A stretch of 36,028 nt of DNA from an uncultured Roseburia sp. Its GTDB lineage: Bacteria; Bacillota; Clostridia; Lachnospirales; Lachnospiraceae. Under the pieces are notes generated by a model that saw only the letters and a program-made list of their open reading frames with translations, had not been told where the DNA came from and did no database searches. The stretch is from contig CAJTYI010000023.1 in the NCBI GenBank assembly GCA_910584215.1, positions 1 to 36,028 on the forward strand, given 5' to 3'. Of this stretch, positions 7,176 through 14,798 are shown one piece after another; the first letter of the stretch is position 1; every line of letters starts with the position of its first letter. The translations under genes and the position numbers were made by a program.

Positions 7176-7844
7176 TTATCCGAGAAAATCGTACCTGTTA
7201 GTCTCGGCAGTGATTAAGCTGCCTTTCGCTGTGTACTGGCTGGTAACGCTCTCGGCGTTTGTCTTCGCGTGATCTGCCGCCCGCGCTGCCACAAACCCGG
7301 TCCGCGTCAAAAAGTCGCTGCCACTGCCAAATGCTTTCTTTAACTTCTCAAGATCCGCCGCTTTCATCTTGTCCTCGTCGATCTTTAACGTGCCGTCTTT
7401 TTGAACCGTGACACCTGCCGCCTCCAAAACCTCCTTGCGGTCGGCAGCCCCCTGCGTAAACATCTGCATGTAATAACCATTTAACGAATCCGGCGTCTTT
7501 CTGATCGCCTCTAACGTGCTGTTATATTTGTCGACAAGACTTTTGATATTGTCATAAACCCCAGACATGTCTCCTGTCTCCTCGGCCTTTGCCCATATAG
7601 AGCCTTCTCCCGACTCCGCTAAGTTTTTCGCCTGTTTCTCGTAGGCCTCCGCTGCCTTTTGAATCTTATCATAGTTACTCTTGTAGACTGAGGACACCGA
7701 CTGATTTAAACTGTTGCTGCCGTTTAAGTTGTCCAGCAGACTGCCCCCGTTGCTTTTATTGAGGTAATCCAAGAGTGAACCGCCCTCAAGCGGAATCCCT
7801 GCCTTTCTCGCAGACGCACTTAACATTTGATTGGTAACTCTCAT
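7176..7844 (-). CDS. orphan FliD/flagellar-hook-like protein
   Basis: The protein has 222 residues, starts MRVTNQMLSASARKAG and has no signal peptide. The N-terminus resembles FlgL-type hook-junction proteins. The second half has the pattern of the FliD C-terminal region: EAAGVTVQKDGTLKIDEDKM (about residues 141-160), then LKKAFGSGSDFLTRTGFVAA and a helical tail. Residues 20-48 hold a short repeat (GGSLLDYLN / GGSLLDNLN). The central part (40-100) is helical and rich in Lys, Ala and Glu. No flagellar genes are nearby. It lies 30 nt downstream of the LytTR gene, with its own AAAGGAGTACAATT site, so the two are probably co-transcribed. It could be a secreted filament-associated protein or a regulator; I do not know its function. 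Confidence 0.6.
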   Translation of the reverse strand: MRVTNQMLSASARKAGIPLEGGSLLDYLNKSNGGSLLDNLNGSNSLNQSVSSVYKSNYDKIQKAAEAYEKQAKNLAESGEGSIWAKAEETGDMSGVYDNIKSLVDKYNSTLEAIRKTPDSLNGYYMQMFTQGAADRKEVLEAAGVTVQKDGTLKIDEDKMKAADLEKLKKAFGSGSDFLTRTGFVAARAADHAKTNAESVTSQYTAKGSLITAETNRYDFLG

Positions 7845-7874
7845 AATTGTACTCCTTTCGCTGTGTCAAAATTA

Positions 7875-8285
7875 TTACAAATTGTTTGCATGAAACTCTT
7901 TATAATCCTGGTATGCTTTCACAAAATCCTGATATCTGTATTTGGATATCAGAAGATTATCTTTATTTTTCATGAAAACTTCCGTTCGGTCATAATCGCT
8001 GACATATCTCATATTTACCAGATAACCTTTATGGATACGAAAAAAATCTGGCTTTAACACCTGCTCCAACTGACCGATCTTGTCATAATATTCCAAATTC
8101 TCCTGCTGCAAATGCAGGACAACTTTTCTCCCGTTGCTCTCAATATAATGTATTTCCTCCGATAAAACCTCCCTCTTACTATATCCGCTTTTGACGCATA
8201 TCGTTTTTTGTCTTTTTTCTTCCTCATCACTCGCCGTGATATGCAATAGTATCACCTCATAACTTGTCAGATTAATTTCTTTCAT
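7875..8285 (-). CDS. LytTR-domain transcriptional regulator without receiver domain
   Basis: The C-terminal 100 residues are a LytTR DNA-binding domain: EIHYIESNGRKVVLHL, the segment LEQVLKPDFFRIHKGYLVNM, and ISKYRYQDFVKAYQDYK at the end. No phosphoacceptor receiver domain precedes it, so it belongs to the stand-alone LytTR class. The start is uncertain. The frame is open to 8390, but the direct repeats at 8375-8409 look like its operator and a promoter should follow them. I therefore prefer the ATG at 8285 (about 136 residues) over those at 8351 or 8390; none has a good Shine-Dalgarno site. Its likely targets are itself and the FliD-like gene downstream. No membrane-protein partner of the LytTR-regulatory type is next to it. 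Confidence 0.8.
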   Translation of the reverse strand: MKEINLTSYEVILLHITASDEEEKRQKTICVKSGYSKREVLSEEIHYIESNGRKVVLHLQQENLEYYDKIGQLEQVLKPDFFRIHKGYLVNMRYVSDYDRTEVFMKNKDNLLISKYRYQDFVKAYQDYKEFHANNL

Positions 8286-8374
8286 GCAGCGACTATGCCA
8301 CAATTTAAGTTCTAACTTACTCTGAAATCTTCTCACACTACATATCGGCATAAATCTGACAAAAACTTTGCAAA

Positions 8375-8409
8375 TGTAGTGACTGGACAAAAGATTGTAA
8401 TAACTGGAC
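8375..8409. promoter_or_regulatory. direct-repeat operator, probable LytTR binding site
   Basis: On the minus strand GTCCAGTTATTACA (8409-8396) and GTCCAGTCACTACA (8388-8375) form a direct repeat with a 21-bp period, two helical turns. This is the architecture of LytTR sites such as AgrA boxes (ACAGTTAAG-like repeats about 21 bp apart), and the CAGT core is shared. It lies just upstream of the LytTR gene, implying autoregulation. A TTGCAA adjacent at 8373-8368 could be a -35. Confidence 0.65.
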
Positions 8410-8447
8410 GATGGAAAGAAGCTTCATTTTAGGGCTAATTTACAATG

Positions 8448-9074
8448 TCAGGTCTTATCATTTCCACAAATTCCCTGTCTGTCATCCACAATGTCCCCGC
8501 TTGCCACATGCGGCAGAATGATGTTTTCCAAGGCATAATCCCACAAAATCTTAGAACCGCCCGCGGTATCTTTATTCCGCTCCAATATCTGGCTCAAGCG
8601 AATTCCCCGCTCGCGCCAGCTGCGGCCCCCAGAGGCCGCGTTTAACATCGCAGGCTGAATATTATCCATCGCGTGGGCAAAACGCGCCTCCGGCGTCTTT
8701 CCCTCCTCAAACTCGTCCCACAACCCCCGCATGTTCAAAGCAGCATCCCCCGGCAGCAGAGAAAAGATTCGCTCTGCCCCCTTTAACTCGCGCTCCCGCT
8801 GCGTTTTCTTCGCCTCCTCGTCGTAGGCAAATGTATCCCCGGCGTCAATCTCCACCAGATCATGAATCAAAAGCATAGTGACCGTTTTTAACAGATCAAT
8901 TTCCTCATTGGCGTACCCGCCGAGCAGCACGGCCATCACAGCCATATGCCATGCGTGTTCCGCATCGTTCTCCTTTCGCGTGCCGTCCGCCAAATACGTC
9001 TGGCGGACGATATTTTTTTCTTTGTCGATCTCCCGAAAAAACTGAAAAAATTGCTGTAACTCGTTGTTATCCAT
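8448..9074 (-). CDS. HD-domain phosphohydrolase (YfbR/HDDC2-like)
   Basis: The protein has 208 residues. The HD-domain ligands are visible: ENDAEHAWH (His40 and neighbours), IHDLVEIDAGD (His71-Asp72), and a later Asp in HAMDNIQPA (about residue 137). This arrangement matches the YfbR/HDDC2 group, metal-dependent 5'-nucleotidases acting on deoxynucleoside monophosphates. The ATG follows AGGGGATAAGA. It stands alone: a terminator lies upstream of it (9157-9192), and the LytTR operator follows downstream. The exact nucleotide substrate is inferred from the family only. The C-terminal 25 residues (from VASGDIVDD) look poorly conserved. Confidence 0.85.
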   Translation of the reverse strand: MDNNELQQFFQFFREIDKEKNIVRQTYLADGTRKENDAEHAWHMAVMAVLLGGYANEEIDLLKTVTMLLIHDLVEIDAGDTFAYDEEAKKTQRERELKGAERIFSLLPGDAALNMRGLWDEFEEGKTPEARFAHAMDNIQPAMLNAASGGRSWRERGIRLSQILERNKDTAGGSKILWDYALENIILPHVASGDIVDDRQGICGNDKT

Positions 9075-9156
9075 TCTTATCCCCTATTCCTTTCTCAAAC
9101 TTAGTACCAATTTATATTTATAAAAATTGCTTGTCACAGGCACATCCAAAAGTGAT

Positions 9157-9192
9157 AAAAGAGCGCAAATCCACAAATGATTTTACGCTCTC
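9157..9192 (-). terminator. terminator after the methionine-synthesis gene
   Basis: On the minus strand AGAGCG..AAATC pairs with GATTT.GCGCTCT around a 7-nt loop and is followed by TTTTAT. It ends transcription about 75 nt after the homocysteine methyltransferase/MTHFR gene and separates it from the HD-domain gene. Confidence 0.65.
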
Positions 9193-9265
9193 TTCGTCTG
9201 CTTTATCTATCAATTCCAGCTTCCCTTTTACTGTTATCCATATCCCTCGGTTCTCTGTCGCAGGC

Positions 9266-11032
9266 CTATTTTAAAATTTTCTCTAACATATTTACCCGGT
9301 TAAACGGAAAAGAAAAATAATAACCGTCCGCAAAATCTGCGGCAAGCTCCATGATTTCGCGTGCAATGGCAATCCCCGCCGCTTCCCCCTGCGCTCTCGT
9401 CCCCTGTACGGGATAGCGTTCCACGATCTCATCCGGTATATAGATACCGGCAATCTCGTTTTTCATAAACAATGCATTTTTCCTGCTCACAAGCGGCATA
9501 ATGCCGCATAGTATCCGCGCGCCCGTCTCCTCTTTGATCTGGCGCAGACGATCTGCCTCCTCCCTGCAAAACACAGGCTGCGTCAAAAAGAACGCGGCTT
9601 TGAGAGACATTTTCTTTTTGATACGTCCGATCTCCACATCCAGATTTCTTCTGCCCTGATTGATGGCACCCCCATAACACATCGGGGAATCGGCAAACGT
9701 CTCCTCATTCATATCTTCGACAATCTTCATCAGTCCGGTGGAATCAAAATTGAACACCCCCTTGACGGCAGAACGCGCCACGGAGGGAATGGGGTCGCCT
9801 GTGATGAGTAAAAAATTGTGTATGTCGTTGATGTATGCGCCCATAAACAGGGAGCGCATGGCGATCGCATTTTTATCGCGGCAGCAGATATGCGGCATGA
9901 CCTCCATCCCGGTTTCCAGCTTGATTTTTGCCGCCACTAGGACCGAATCCGCCCTCGTTCTGCCTGACGGTGAGTCCGGCACTGTCAAAACGTCAACGTT
10001 CAGCCTTTTGAGCTGATGCGCCGCGCGCAAAAGATTTTCCTCGTTGGCGTCCACAGGCGGCGACAGCTCGACCGCAATCAGTTTTTTCTTCTTGATGGCA
10101 CCGTCTCTCTCATACAAAAAGCCACTTTTTTTTGCCGGCGCAACCGCCCTCTGCTCCGCCCGCATGCTTCTGGCGCGCCCGGTCTGTGTCCTGTCAAGGC
10201 GCATTGCAAGTTCTGCGATATACGCCGGATTTGTTCCGCAGCAACCGCCCACGATGTCGATGCCCATCGACGCAAGCTCCGTCATTTGGTTGGCAAAATA
10301 GCGCGGTGTATTTGCAAACTCCAGCTGTCTTACCCCCCGTCTCGGATAACCCGCATTGGGCAGCGCAGTGAGATATTTGCCCTCCGGCAAACCGCTCTTT
10401 TCAAAGAGCTGCCGCATATGTACCGGCCCGACACCACAGTTTAAGCCGACCGCATCGACCCACTCGCACGCCGCCGCTTCGCCAAGCAGCCGCTTTGCGC
10501 GAAATCCTAAGCTGCTGCATCCAAACTGGTTGACCGCAAACTGCACCATGACAAAAACCTGGGCCTCTTTTTTGATCTGCTCTAAAACCGCATACAGCCG
10601 CTCCATATCGGGAAACGTTTCAAAGAGCAGGATATCGATGCCCTCCGCGACAAATGTCCTGGCAATCTCAATATACTGCTCTGTGCTCTCATTTTGCCCA
10701 AGATCAGGAATCGGCCCGATATCACCGGCTACAAATACCTGACGATTTGCTTGGCTGGCCGCTTGCCCGGCGATTTTCGCCGCAAGGCGGATATTTTCTT
10801 TTACGCCGTTGATATCGCACCCCAGCGATACCGTGTTGGAGGCAAAAGTGTTGGTGCGCAAAAAATCAGCGCCCGCCGCAAGGTAGGCGCTGTGAATTTG
10901 GGCGACACGTTCGGGATACATAAGATTAGCCAGCTCCGGCATCTTTTGCGTCTCATATTTTTCCGCATAATAAGTTCCAAATGATCCGTCTGTTACCATC
11001 TTTTTTTGTGCCAGATAGTCTTGTATTTTCAT
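9266..11032 (-). CDS. bifunctional homocysteine S-methyltransferase / 5,10-methylenetetrahydrofolate reductase
   Basis: The protein has 588 residues in two parts. Residues 1 to about 290 are a Zn-dependent homocysteine methyltransferase domain: DGSFGTYYAEK at the start, GLNCGVGP near residue 200, and the paired zinc cysteines in VGGCCGTNPAYI near residue 265. Residues from about 315 are the MetF-type reductase barrel: VELSPPVDANEENL, LLITGDP, and LTQPVF. This fusion is known in Firmicutes (YitJ type) and couples one-carbon reduction to methionine formation or regeneration. The gene lies 47 nt after the Rrf2 regulator and probably belongs to the nifS-nifU-rrf2 transcript. A short hairpin repeat (11036-11075) sits between them and carries its Shine-Dalgarno site GAGAGGAAA. 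Confidence 0.92.
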   Translation of the reverse strand: MKIQDYLAQKKMVTDGSFGTYYAEKYETQKMPELANLMYPERVAQIHSAYLAAGADFLRTNTFASNTVSLGCDINGVKENIRLAAKIAGQAASQANRQVFVAGDIGPIPDLGQNESTEQYIEIARTFVAEGIDILLFETFPDMERLYAVLEQIKKEAQVFVMVQFAVNQFGCSSLGFRAKRLLGEAAACEWVDAVGLNCGVGPVHMRQLFEKSGLPEGKYLTALPNAGYPRRGVRQLEFANTPRYFANQMTELASMGIDIVGGCCGTNPAYIAELAMRLDRTQTGRARSMRAEQRAVAPAKKSGFLYERDGAIKKKKLIAVELSPPVDANEENLLRAAHQLKRLNVDVLTVPDSPSGRTRADSVLVAAKIKLETGMEVMPHICCRDKNAIAMRSLFMGAYINDIHNFLLITGDPIPSVARSAVKGVFNFDSTGLMKIVEDMNEETFADSPMCYGGAINQGRRNLDVEIGRIKKKMSLKAAFFLTQPVFCREEADRLRQIKEETGARILCGIMPLVSRKNALFMKNEIAGIYIPDEIVERYPVQGTRAQGEAAGIAIAREIMELAADFADGYYFSFPFNRVNMLEKILK

Positions 11033-11035
11033 ACG

Positions 11036-11075
11036 TTTCCTCTCATTCCGCCGCTTATCGGCATTTTATGTGCAG
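11036..11075 (-). repeat. short hairpin repeat carrying a ribosome-binding site, copy 1
   Basis: On the minus strand an ATGCCG...GCGGC hairpin leads into GGAATGAGAGGAAA directly before the start codon. Nineteen bases (TTTCCTCTCATTCCGCCGC on the plus strand) and the following CGGCATTTT are identical to the copy at 28699-28737, which precedes an unrelated gene. The element supplies the Shine-Dalgarno site in both places. Confidence 0.65.
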
Positions 11076-11079
11076 GAAA

Positions 11080-11520
11080 TCAGGGATGCAGAGCGTCACC
11101 GTCAGCTTTTTCCTTTTGTATGCTGACTAAATCGGCCAGCGTGGTATTGTCCACCACCTCATTGACCGCCTGATTCACACGGCGCCAAAGTTCCACCGTC
11201 GCACAGTATTTTTCACGCTCACAGGAATCCCCATCTTCCTCGACACAGGAAACCGGCGCTAGCGAGCCCTCCGTCAGACGAAGGATCTCACCCACCGTGT
11301 ATTCTTTTGGATCGCGCTTTAGCGAATACCCTCCCTGAGGGCCTCTTGCGCTGCGCACATACCCTGCTTTCGCCAATATGGCAATGATCTGTTCGAGATA
11401 TTTGACCGAAATACTTTGTCTGGACGAAATCTCTTTGACACTGATCGCTCTGCCTTTCTCCCCCATCGCGAGCTCCATCATCAAACGCAGTGCATATCTG
11501 CCCTTTGTTGAAATCTTCAA
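11080..11520 (-). CDS. iscR: Rrf2-family (IscR-like) Fe-S-responsive regulator
   Basis: The protein has 146 residues, starts MKISTKGRYALRLMMELA, and has an Rrf2 winged helix in its first 85 residues (KYLEQIIAILAKAGYVRSARGPQGGY). Three cysteines in the loop at about residues 102-117 (SCVEEDGDSCEREKYC) match the cluster-binding cysteines of IscR-type proteins, so it probably senses Fe-S status. The start is a TTG after GGGAGGGGATACA. It is the third gene of the nifS-nifU-rrf2 unit; in many clostridia the regulator comes first, so the order here is less common. Likely targets are the promoter at 13383-13411 and possibly the suf genes (inference). CymR-type cysteine regulators are a related alternative, but the Cys cluster favours IscR. 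Confidence 0.85.
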   Translation of the reverse strand: MKISTKGRYALRLMMELAMGEKGRAISVKEISSRQSISVKYLEQIIAILAKAGYVRSARGPQGGYSLKRDPKEYTVGEILRLTEGSLAPVSCVEEDGDSCEREKYCATVELWRRVNQAVNEVVDNTTLADLVSIQKEKADGDALHP

Positions 11521-11551
11521 TGTATCCCCTCCCTTACGCTGCCTTCTGTCT

Positions 11552-11989
11552 CTAATATTCTTCGTCCTCTTCCTCTTCGCTGATATCGTTTTTGGGCTTT
11601 TCCAATCCGTCGATCGTAATCCCCTGCCGTCCGGCGTAATCCCAGAGTGCCGCGTGAATTGCCTCCTCCGCCAAAAGAGAACAGTGCACTTTCACCGGCG
11701 GAAGTCCGTCAAGCGCCTCCATGACTGCCTTATTTGTAACCAAAAGCGCCTCGTCTACTGTCTTGCCCATCACCAGCTCCGTTGCCATACTGCTCGTTGC
11801 CACCGCAGCGCCGCACCCGAATGTTTTAAATTTACAATCCTGTATCACTTGGTTTTCGTCGATGTCCAGGTACATGCGCATAATATCGCCGCACTTGGCA
11901 TTGCCCACAGTCCCGATACCGCTGGCCTGCTCGATCTCACCCACATTCCTTGGGTTCTGAAAATGATCCATTACTTTCTCACTATACAT
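11552..11989 (-). CDS. nifU: NifU/IscU-type Fe-S cluster scaffold
   Basis: The protein has 145 residues, an IscU-type N-terminal scaffold with a short acidic tail (ISEEEEDEEY). The three cluster ligands are present in order: GNAKCGDIM near residue 34, FGCGAAVATSS near residue 60, and VKVHCSLLAEEAI near residue 104, with the Asp two residues after the first Cys. It receives sulfur from the NifS cysteine desulfurase encoded immediately upstream and passes clusters on to target proteins. The ATG follows AGGGAGGGAAAATAG. It lies 41 nt after nifS and 31 nt before the Rrf2 gene, so all are one transcript. Confidence 0.92.
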   Translation of the reverse strand: MYSEKVMDHFQNPRNVGEIEQASGIGTVGNAKCGDIMRMYLDIDENQVIQDCKFKTFGCGAAVATSSMATELVMGKTVDEALLVTNKAVMEALDGLPPVKVHCSLLAEEAIHAALWDYAGRQGITIDGLEKPKNDISEEEEDEEY

Positions 11990-12030
11990 CTATTTTCCCT
12001 CCCTGTCAAAAAGACTATGATATCCTTATG

Positions 12031-13230
12031 CTAACTTACCTTTTTCACCATATCTGCTTTCACCATATCCGCATAGAGCGGCGACATATCGCGCAGATGC
12101 CGCACGATTTCTTTGAGGCTGTCCACCAGATAGTCCGCCTGCTCCAAAGTATTATGCATTCCCAGTGTGATGCGAAGCGAACCGTGTGCCGTCTCGTGCG
12201 CCAGCCCGATTGCCAGCAGCACATGGGAAGGGTCCAAAGATCCCGATGTGCAGGCGGAACCGCTCGACGCGCATATTCCCTTGCCGTCTAACAGGATAAG
12301 CAGCGACTCTCCCTCTATATACTGAAAACTAAAATTGACATTGCCCGGCAGACGATTTGTCCGGTCACCGTTTAATATGGCAAAGGGAATCTCACGCTCA
12401 ATCCGCTCTATGATATGATCGCGGATTTCTTTCTCCCGCGCCGTTCTCTCCTCGCGGTCCGAAAGCGCCAGTTCTGCCGCCCGCGCCAGTCCGATGATAC
12501 CCGCCACGTTTTCCGTTCCGGCCCTTCTGCGCCGCTCCTGTGCGCCGCCGTGCACAAACGATCTGATTTTCACACCTTTTCTGATATACAAAAATCCAAT
12601 GCCTTTCGGGCCATAAATCTTGTGTCCGCTGACGCTCAACATATCAATATTCATTTCTTCCACGTCGATGGGCACCTGCGTGTAAGCCTGTACCGCGTCT
12701 GTATGAAAGAGAACGCCGTGTTTTCTGGCAATCTGCCCGATCTGTGCGACAGGCTCGATCGTCCCGATCTCGTTATTGGCAAACATGACACTGATGAGTA
12801 TCGTATCCGGCCTGATTGCCGTCTAAAGCTGCCCGACATCCACCAGACCATTCTCATCTACATCGAGATACGTGACTTCAAATCCCTGCTTCTCCAGATA
12901 ACCGCAGGTATGCAAAACGGCATGATGTTCAATCTTTGTCGTGATTATGTGTCTGCCCTGACTGCCGTAGGCATCCGCTGCCGCCTTAATTGCCCAATTG
13001 TCTGACTCCGAGCCTCCCGCAGTAAAATAAATATTTTCAGCGGCAGTATTGATTGAGGCTGCCAGCAGTTCTCTCGCACGCGCCACATCCTGTCTGCTCT
13101 GCGCCGCCATGCGGTAGATGCCGGAAGGGTTTGCATAATTTTCTGTGAAATAGGGAAGCATCGCCTCGAGCACCTGCTCCCTAAGCGGCGTGGTCGCCGC
13201 ATTGTCCATATATATGATGGTATCTTCCAT
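12031..13230 (-). pseudogene. nifS: NifS/IscS cysteine desulfurase interrupted by an in-frame TAG
   Basis: Codons 1-400 form one continuous frame encoding a full-length group I cysteine desulfurase, except for a TAG at codon 136 (12825-12823). Before it the protein reads MDNAATTPLREQVLEAM, EHHAVLHTCGY and LDVDENGLVDVGQL. After it, TAIRPDTILISVMFANNEIG continues in the same frame. The later essential parts are intact: PLP lysine in SVSGHKIYGPKG and catalytic Cys in SSGSACTSG. The affected position normally carries Lys, Glu or Gln in QLKAAIRPDT-like sequences, so one base change explains it. The gene itself ends with TAG, so TAG is a normal stop here. It may be a recent nonsense mutation, a sequencing error, or subject to suppression. 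It heads the nifS-nifU-rrf2 operon with AGGAGGTAACGT before the ATG. Confidence 0.85.
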
Positions 13231-13382
13231 ACGTTACCTCCTGTTCGCTCAAGACCCGCAGAGACACAATGCGCCGGGCGCACCCTACTGCGTGCCGGCA
13301 TATGTCTTTGATCGAATCCCTGACAATTGATCTTTGGCCAGTGCACTCCGATGTTCTACAGAATGTCCTGTCCGGTAACGTT

Positions 13383-13411
13383 ATCGTAGACCCTTTTTCA
13401 TAGTTTGTCAA
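13383..13411 (-). promoter_or_regulatory. strong sigma-A type promoter of the nifS-nifU operon, with a long leader
   Basis: On the minus strand a perfect TTGACA (13411-13406) is followed after 17 bp by TACGAT (13388-13383). The leader to the nifS ATG is about 145 nt and contains a GC-rich inverted repeat (GCCGGCAC...GTGC.CCGGC near 13270-13300). The symmetric TAACGTTA immediately downstream of the -10 is a possible operator for the Rrf2 regulator. The remaining leader holds no convincing gene. Confidence 0.75.
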
Positions 13412-13435
13412 TAGGAAAAGAATGATATAAGCAAT

Positions 13436-14734
13436 TTAATCCATACTCAACTGCGTCTGATAAGATCTCACCACATCACAGGTCTTTTCAATATCCTCTG
13501 TCTGATGCGCCGCAGAAAGAAACATGGCCTCAAACTGAGATGGCGCCGTGTAAATGCCATGCTCCAGCAAATAGCCGAAATACCGGGCATATTTCACTGT
13601 GTCCGATGTTGTTGCCGTCTCGTAATTTGTCACCCGCTCTCCCGTAAAAAATACACTCATCAGAGAACCGACGCGGTTGACCTGCACCTGATCGCCGAAC
13701 GCATCTTTGACGGCATCCGCAATCGTTTCCGTGTGCGCTGCGATCTTGTCATAGATCTGCGGCTGTTCTCTAAGCAGCCGCAATGTCGTGATTCCTGCCG
13801 CCGTGGCGATCGGATTGCCCGAGAGCGTGCCGGCCTGATAGACAGGTCCGGCCGGAGCCACCAAATGCATGATCTCCCGCCGGCCGCCGTAGGCACCCAT
13901 TGGCATGCCGCCGCCGACAATCTTTCCCAGCGTCGTGAGATCCGGCTCCACACCGTAGTACTGCTGCGCCCCGCCAAGTCCCAGACGAAATCCGGTAATC
14001 ACCTCGTCAAAGATCAGCAGTGCGCCATTTTGGCGCGTTATCTCGCGCAAAAACGGTAAAAAACCTTCTGCGGGAGGCACGACACCCATATTCGCCGCCA
14101 CCGGTTCCACGATCAGAGCCGCAATCTGTCCCCTGTTTGTCTCAAAAAGCCTCTGCACGGAAGCCTCATCATTATATTCTGCGATCAGGGTATTTTTGGT
14201 GCAGTCCGCCGGAACGCCAAGGCTGTCCGGCACCGACTGCGTCAATGCCCCTGAGCCCGCTTTCACTAACAGGTCATCGGCATGACCGTGATAGCAGCCC
14301 CGGAATTTGACGATTTTGTCGCGGCCCGTAAATCCTCTTGCCACGCGCACGGCGCTCATCACCGCCTCCGTGCCGGAACTTACCAGCCGCGACACTTCCA
14401 TCGACGGCATGCAATCGCGAATCATCTCCGCGATCTCAATCTCCTTTTGTGTGGGAGCCCCGTAGGTCAAACCGTTCTCACTTGCACGCCGCACCGCCTC
14501 CGTCACTTGGGGGTGGGCATGGCCCAGGATACAGGGCCCCCAGGAGCCGACATAATCTATATAGGAATTACCGTCCACATCATAAATATAGGGGCCTTTC
14601 GCCCGCTCAATAAATACCGGCGCGCGGCCGACTGCCAGATAGGCCCGCACCGGACTGTTGACACCGCCCGGCAGGCACTTCTTTGCGCGCTCATACAATT
14701 GTTCTGATTTTTGATGATTCATAGTACCAGCCAT
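13436..14734 (-). CDS. hemL: glutamate-1-semialdehyde 2,1-aminomutase
   Basis: The protein has 432 residues, the usual HemL length. Characteristic parts: KCLPGGVNSPVRAYLAVG at the N-terminus, SSGTEAVMSAVRVARGFTGR, GCYHGHADDLLVKAGSG, the aspartate segment LLIFDEVITGFR, and the PLP lysine in LGKIVGGGMPMGAYGG. It converts glutamate-1-semialdehyde made by HemA into 5-aminolevulinate. It is the last gene of the tetrapyrrole cluster, 64 nt after hemB. Two ATGs, four codons apart, share a GAGGAAGG site; the first has the better spacing. The interval to the nifS promoter downstream shows no clear terminator. Confidence 0.95.
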   Translation of the reverse strand: MAGTMNHQKSEQLYERAKKCLPGGVNSPVRAYLAVGRAPVFIERAKGPYIYDVDGNSYIDYVGSWGPCILGHAHPQVTEAVRRASENGLTYGAPTQKEIEIAEMIRDCMPSMEVSRLVSSGTEAVMSAVRVARGFTGRDKIVKFRGCYHGHADDLLVKAGSGALTQSVPDSLGVPADCTKNTLIAEYNDEASVQRLFETNRGQIAALIVEPVAANMGVVPPAEGFLPFLREITRQNGALLIFDEVITGFRLGLGGAQQYYGVEPDLTTLGKIVGGGMPMGAYGGRREIMHLVAPAGPVYQAGTLSGNPIATAAGITTLRLLREQPQIYDKIAAHTETIADAVKDAFGDQVQVNRVGSLMSVFFTGERVTNYETATTSDTVKYARYFGYLLEHGIYTAPSQFEAMFLSAAHQTEDIEKTCDVVRSYQTQLSMD

Positions 14735-14798
14735 ACCTTCCTCTCATTTTTCCATCAGGCAAACAACAACAGGCCACTTCGGCCCCATATCAGCCACC

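Noticed and set aside
9118..9270. Fragment reading ENRGIWITVKGKLELIDKAD, resembling a piece of a pyridoxamine-phosphate-oxidase-like protein
   Set aside because: It has no start, overlaps the end of the MTHFR gene, and its second half coincides with a terminator hairpin. The resemblance is too short to support a gene.
12823..12825. TAG in nifS as a recoded codon (pyrrolysine or similar)
   Set aside because: The same gene ends with TAG, the position is not an active-site residue, and no pyrrolysine genes or recoding structure are visible. A nonsense change or sequencing error is simpler.
13181..13411. 76-codon frame through the nifS leader, a possible leader peptide
   Set aside because: It starts at the TTG of the -35 box, upstream of the expected RNA start, has no ribosome site and runs into nifS in another frame.
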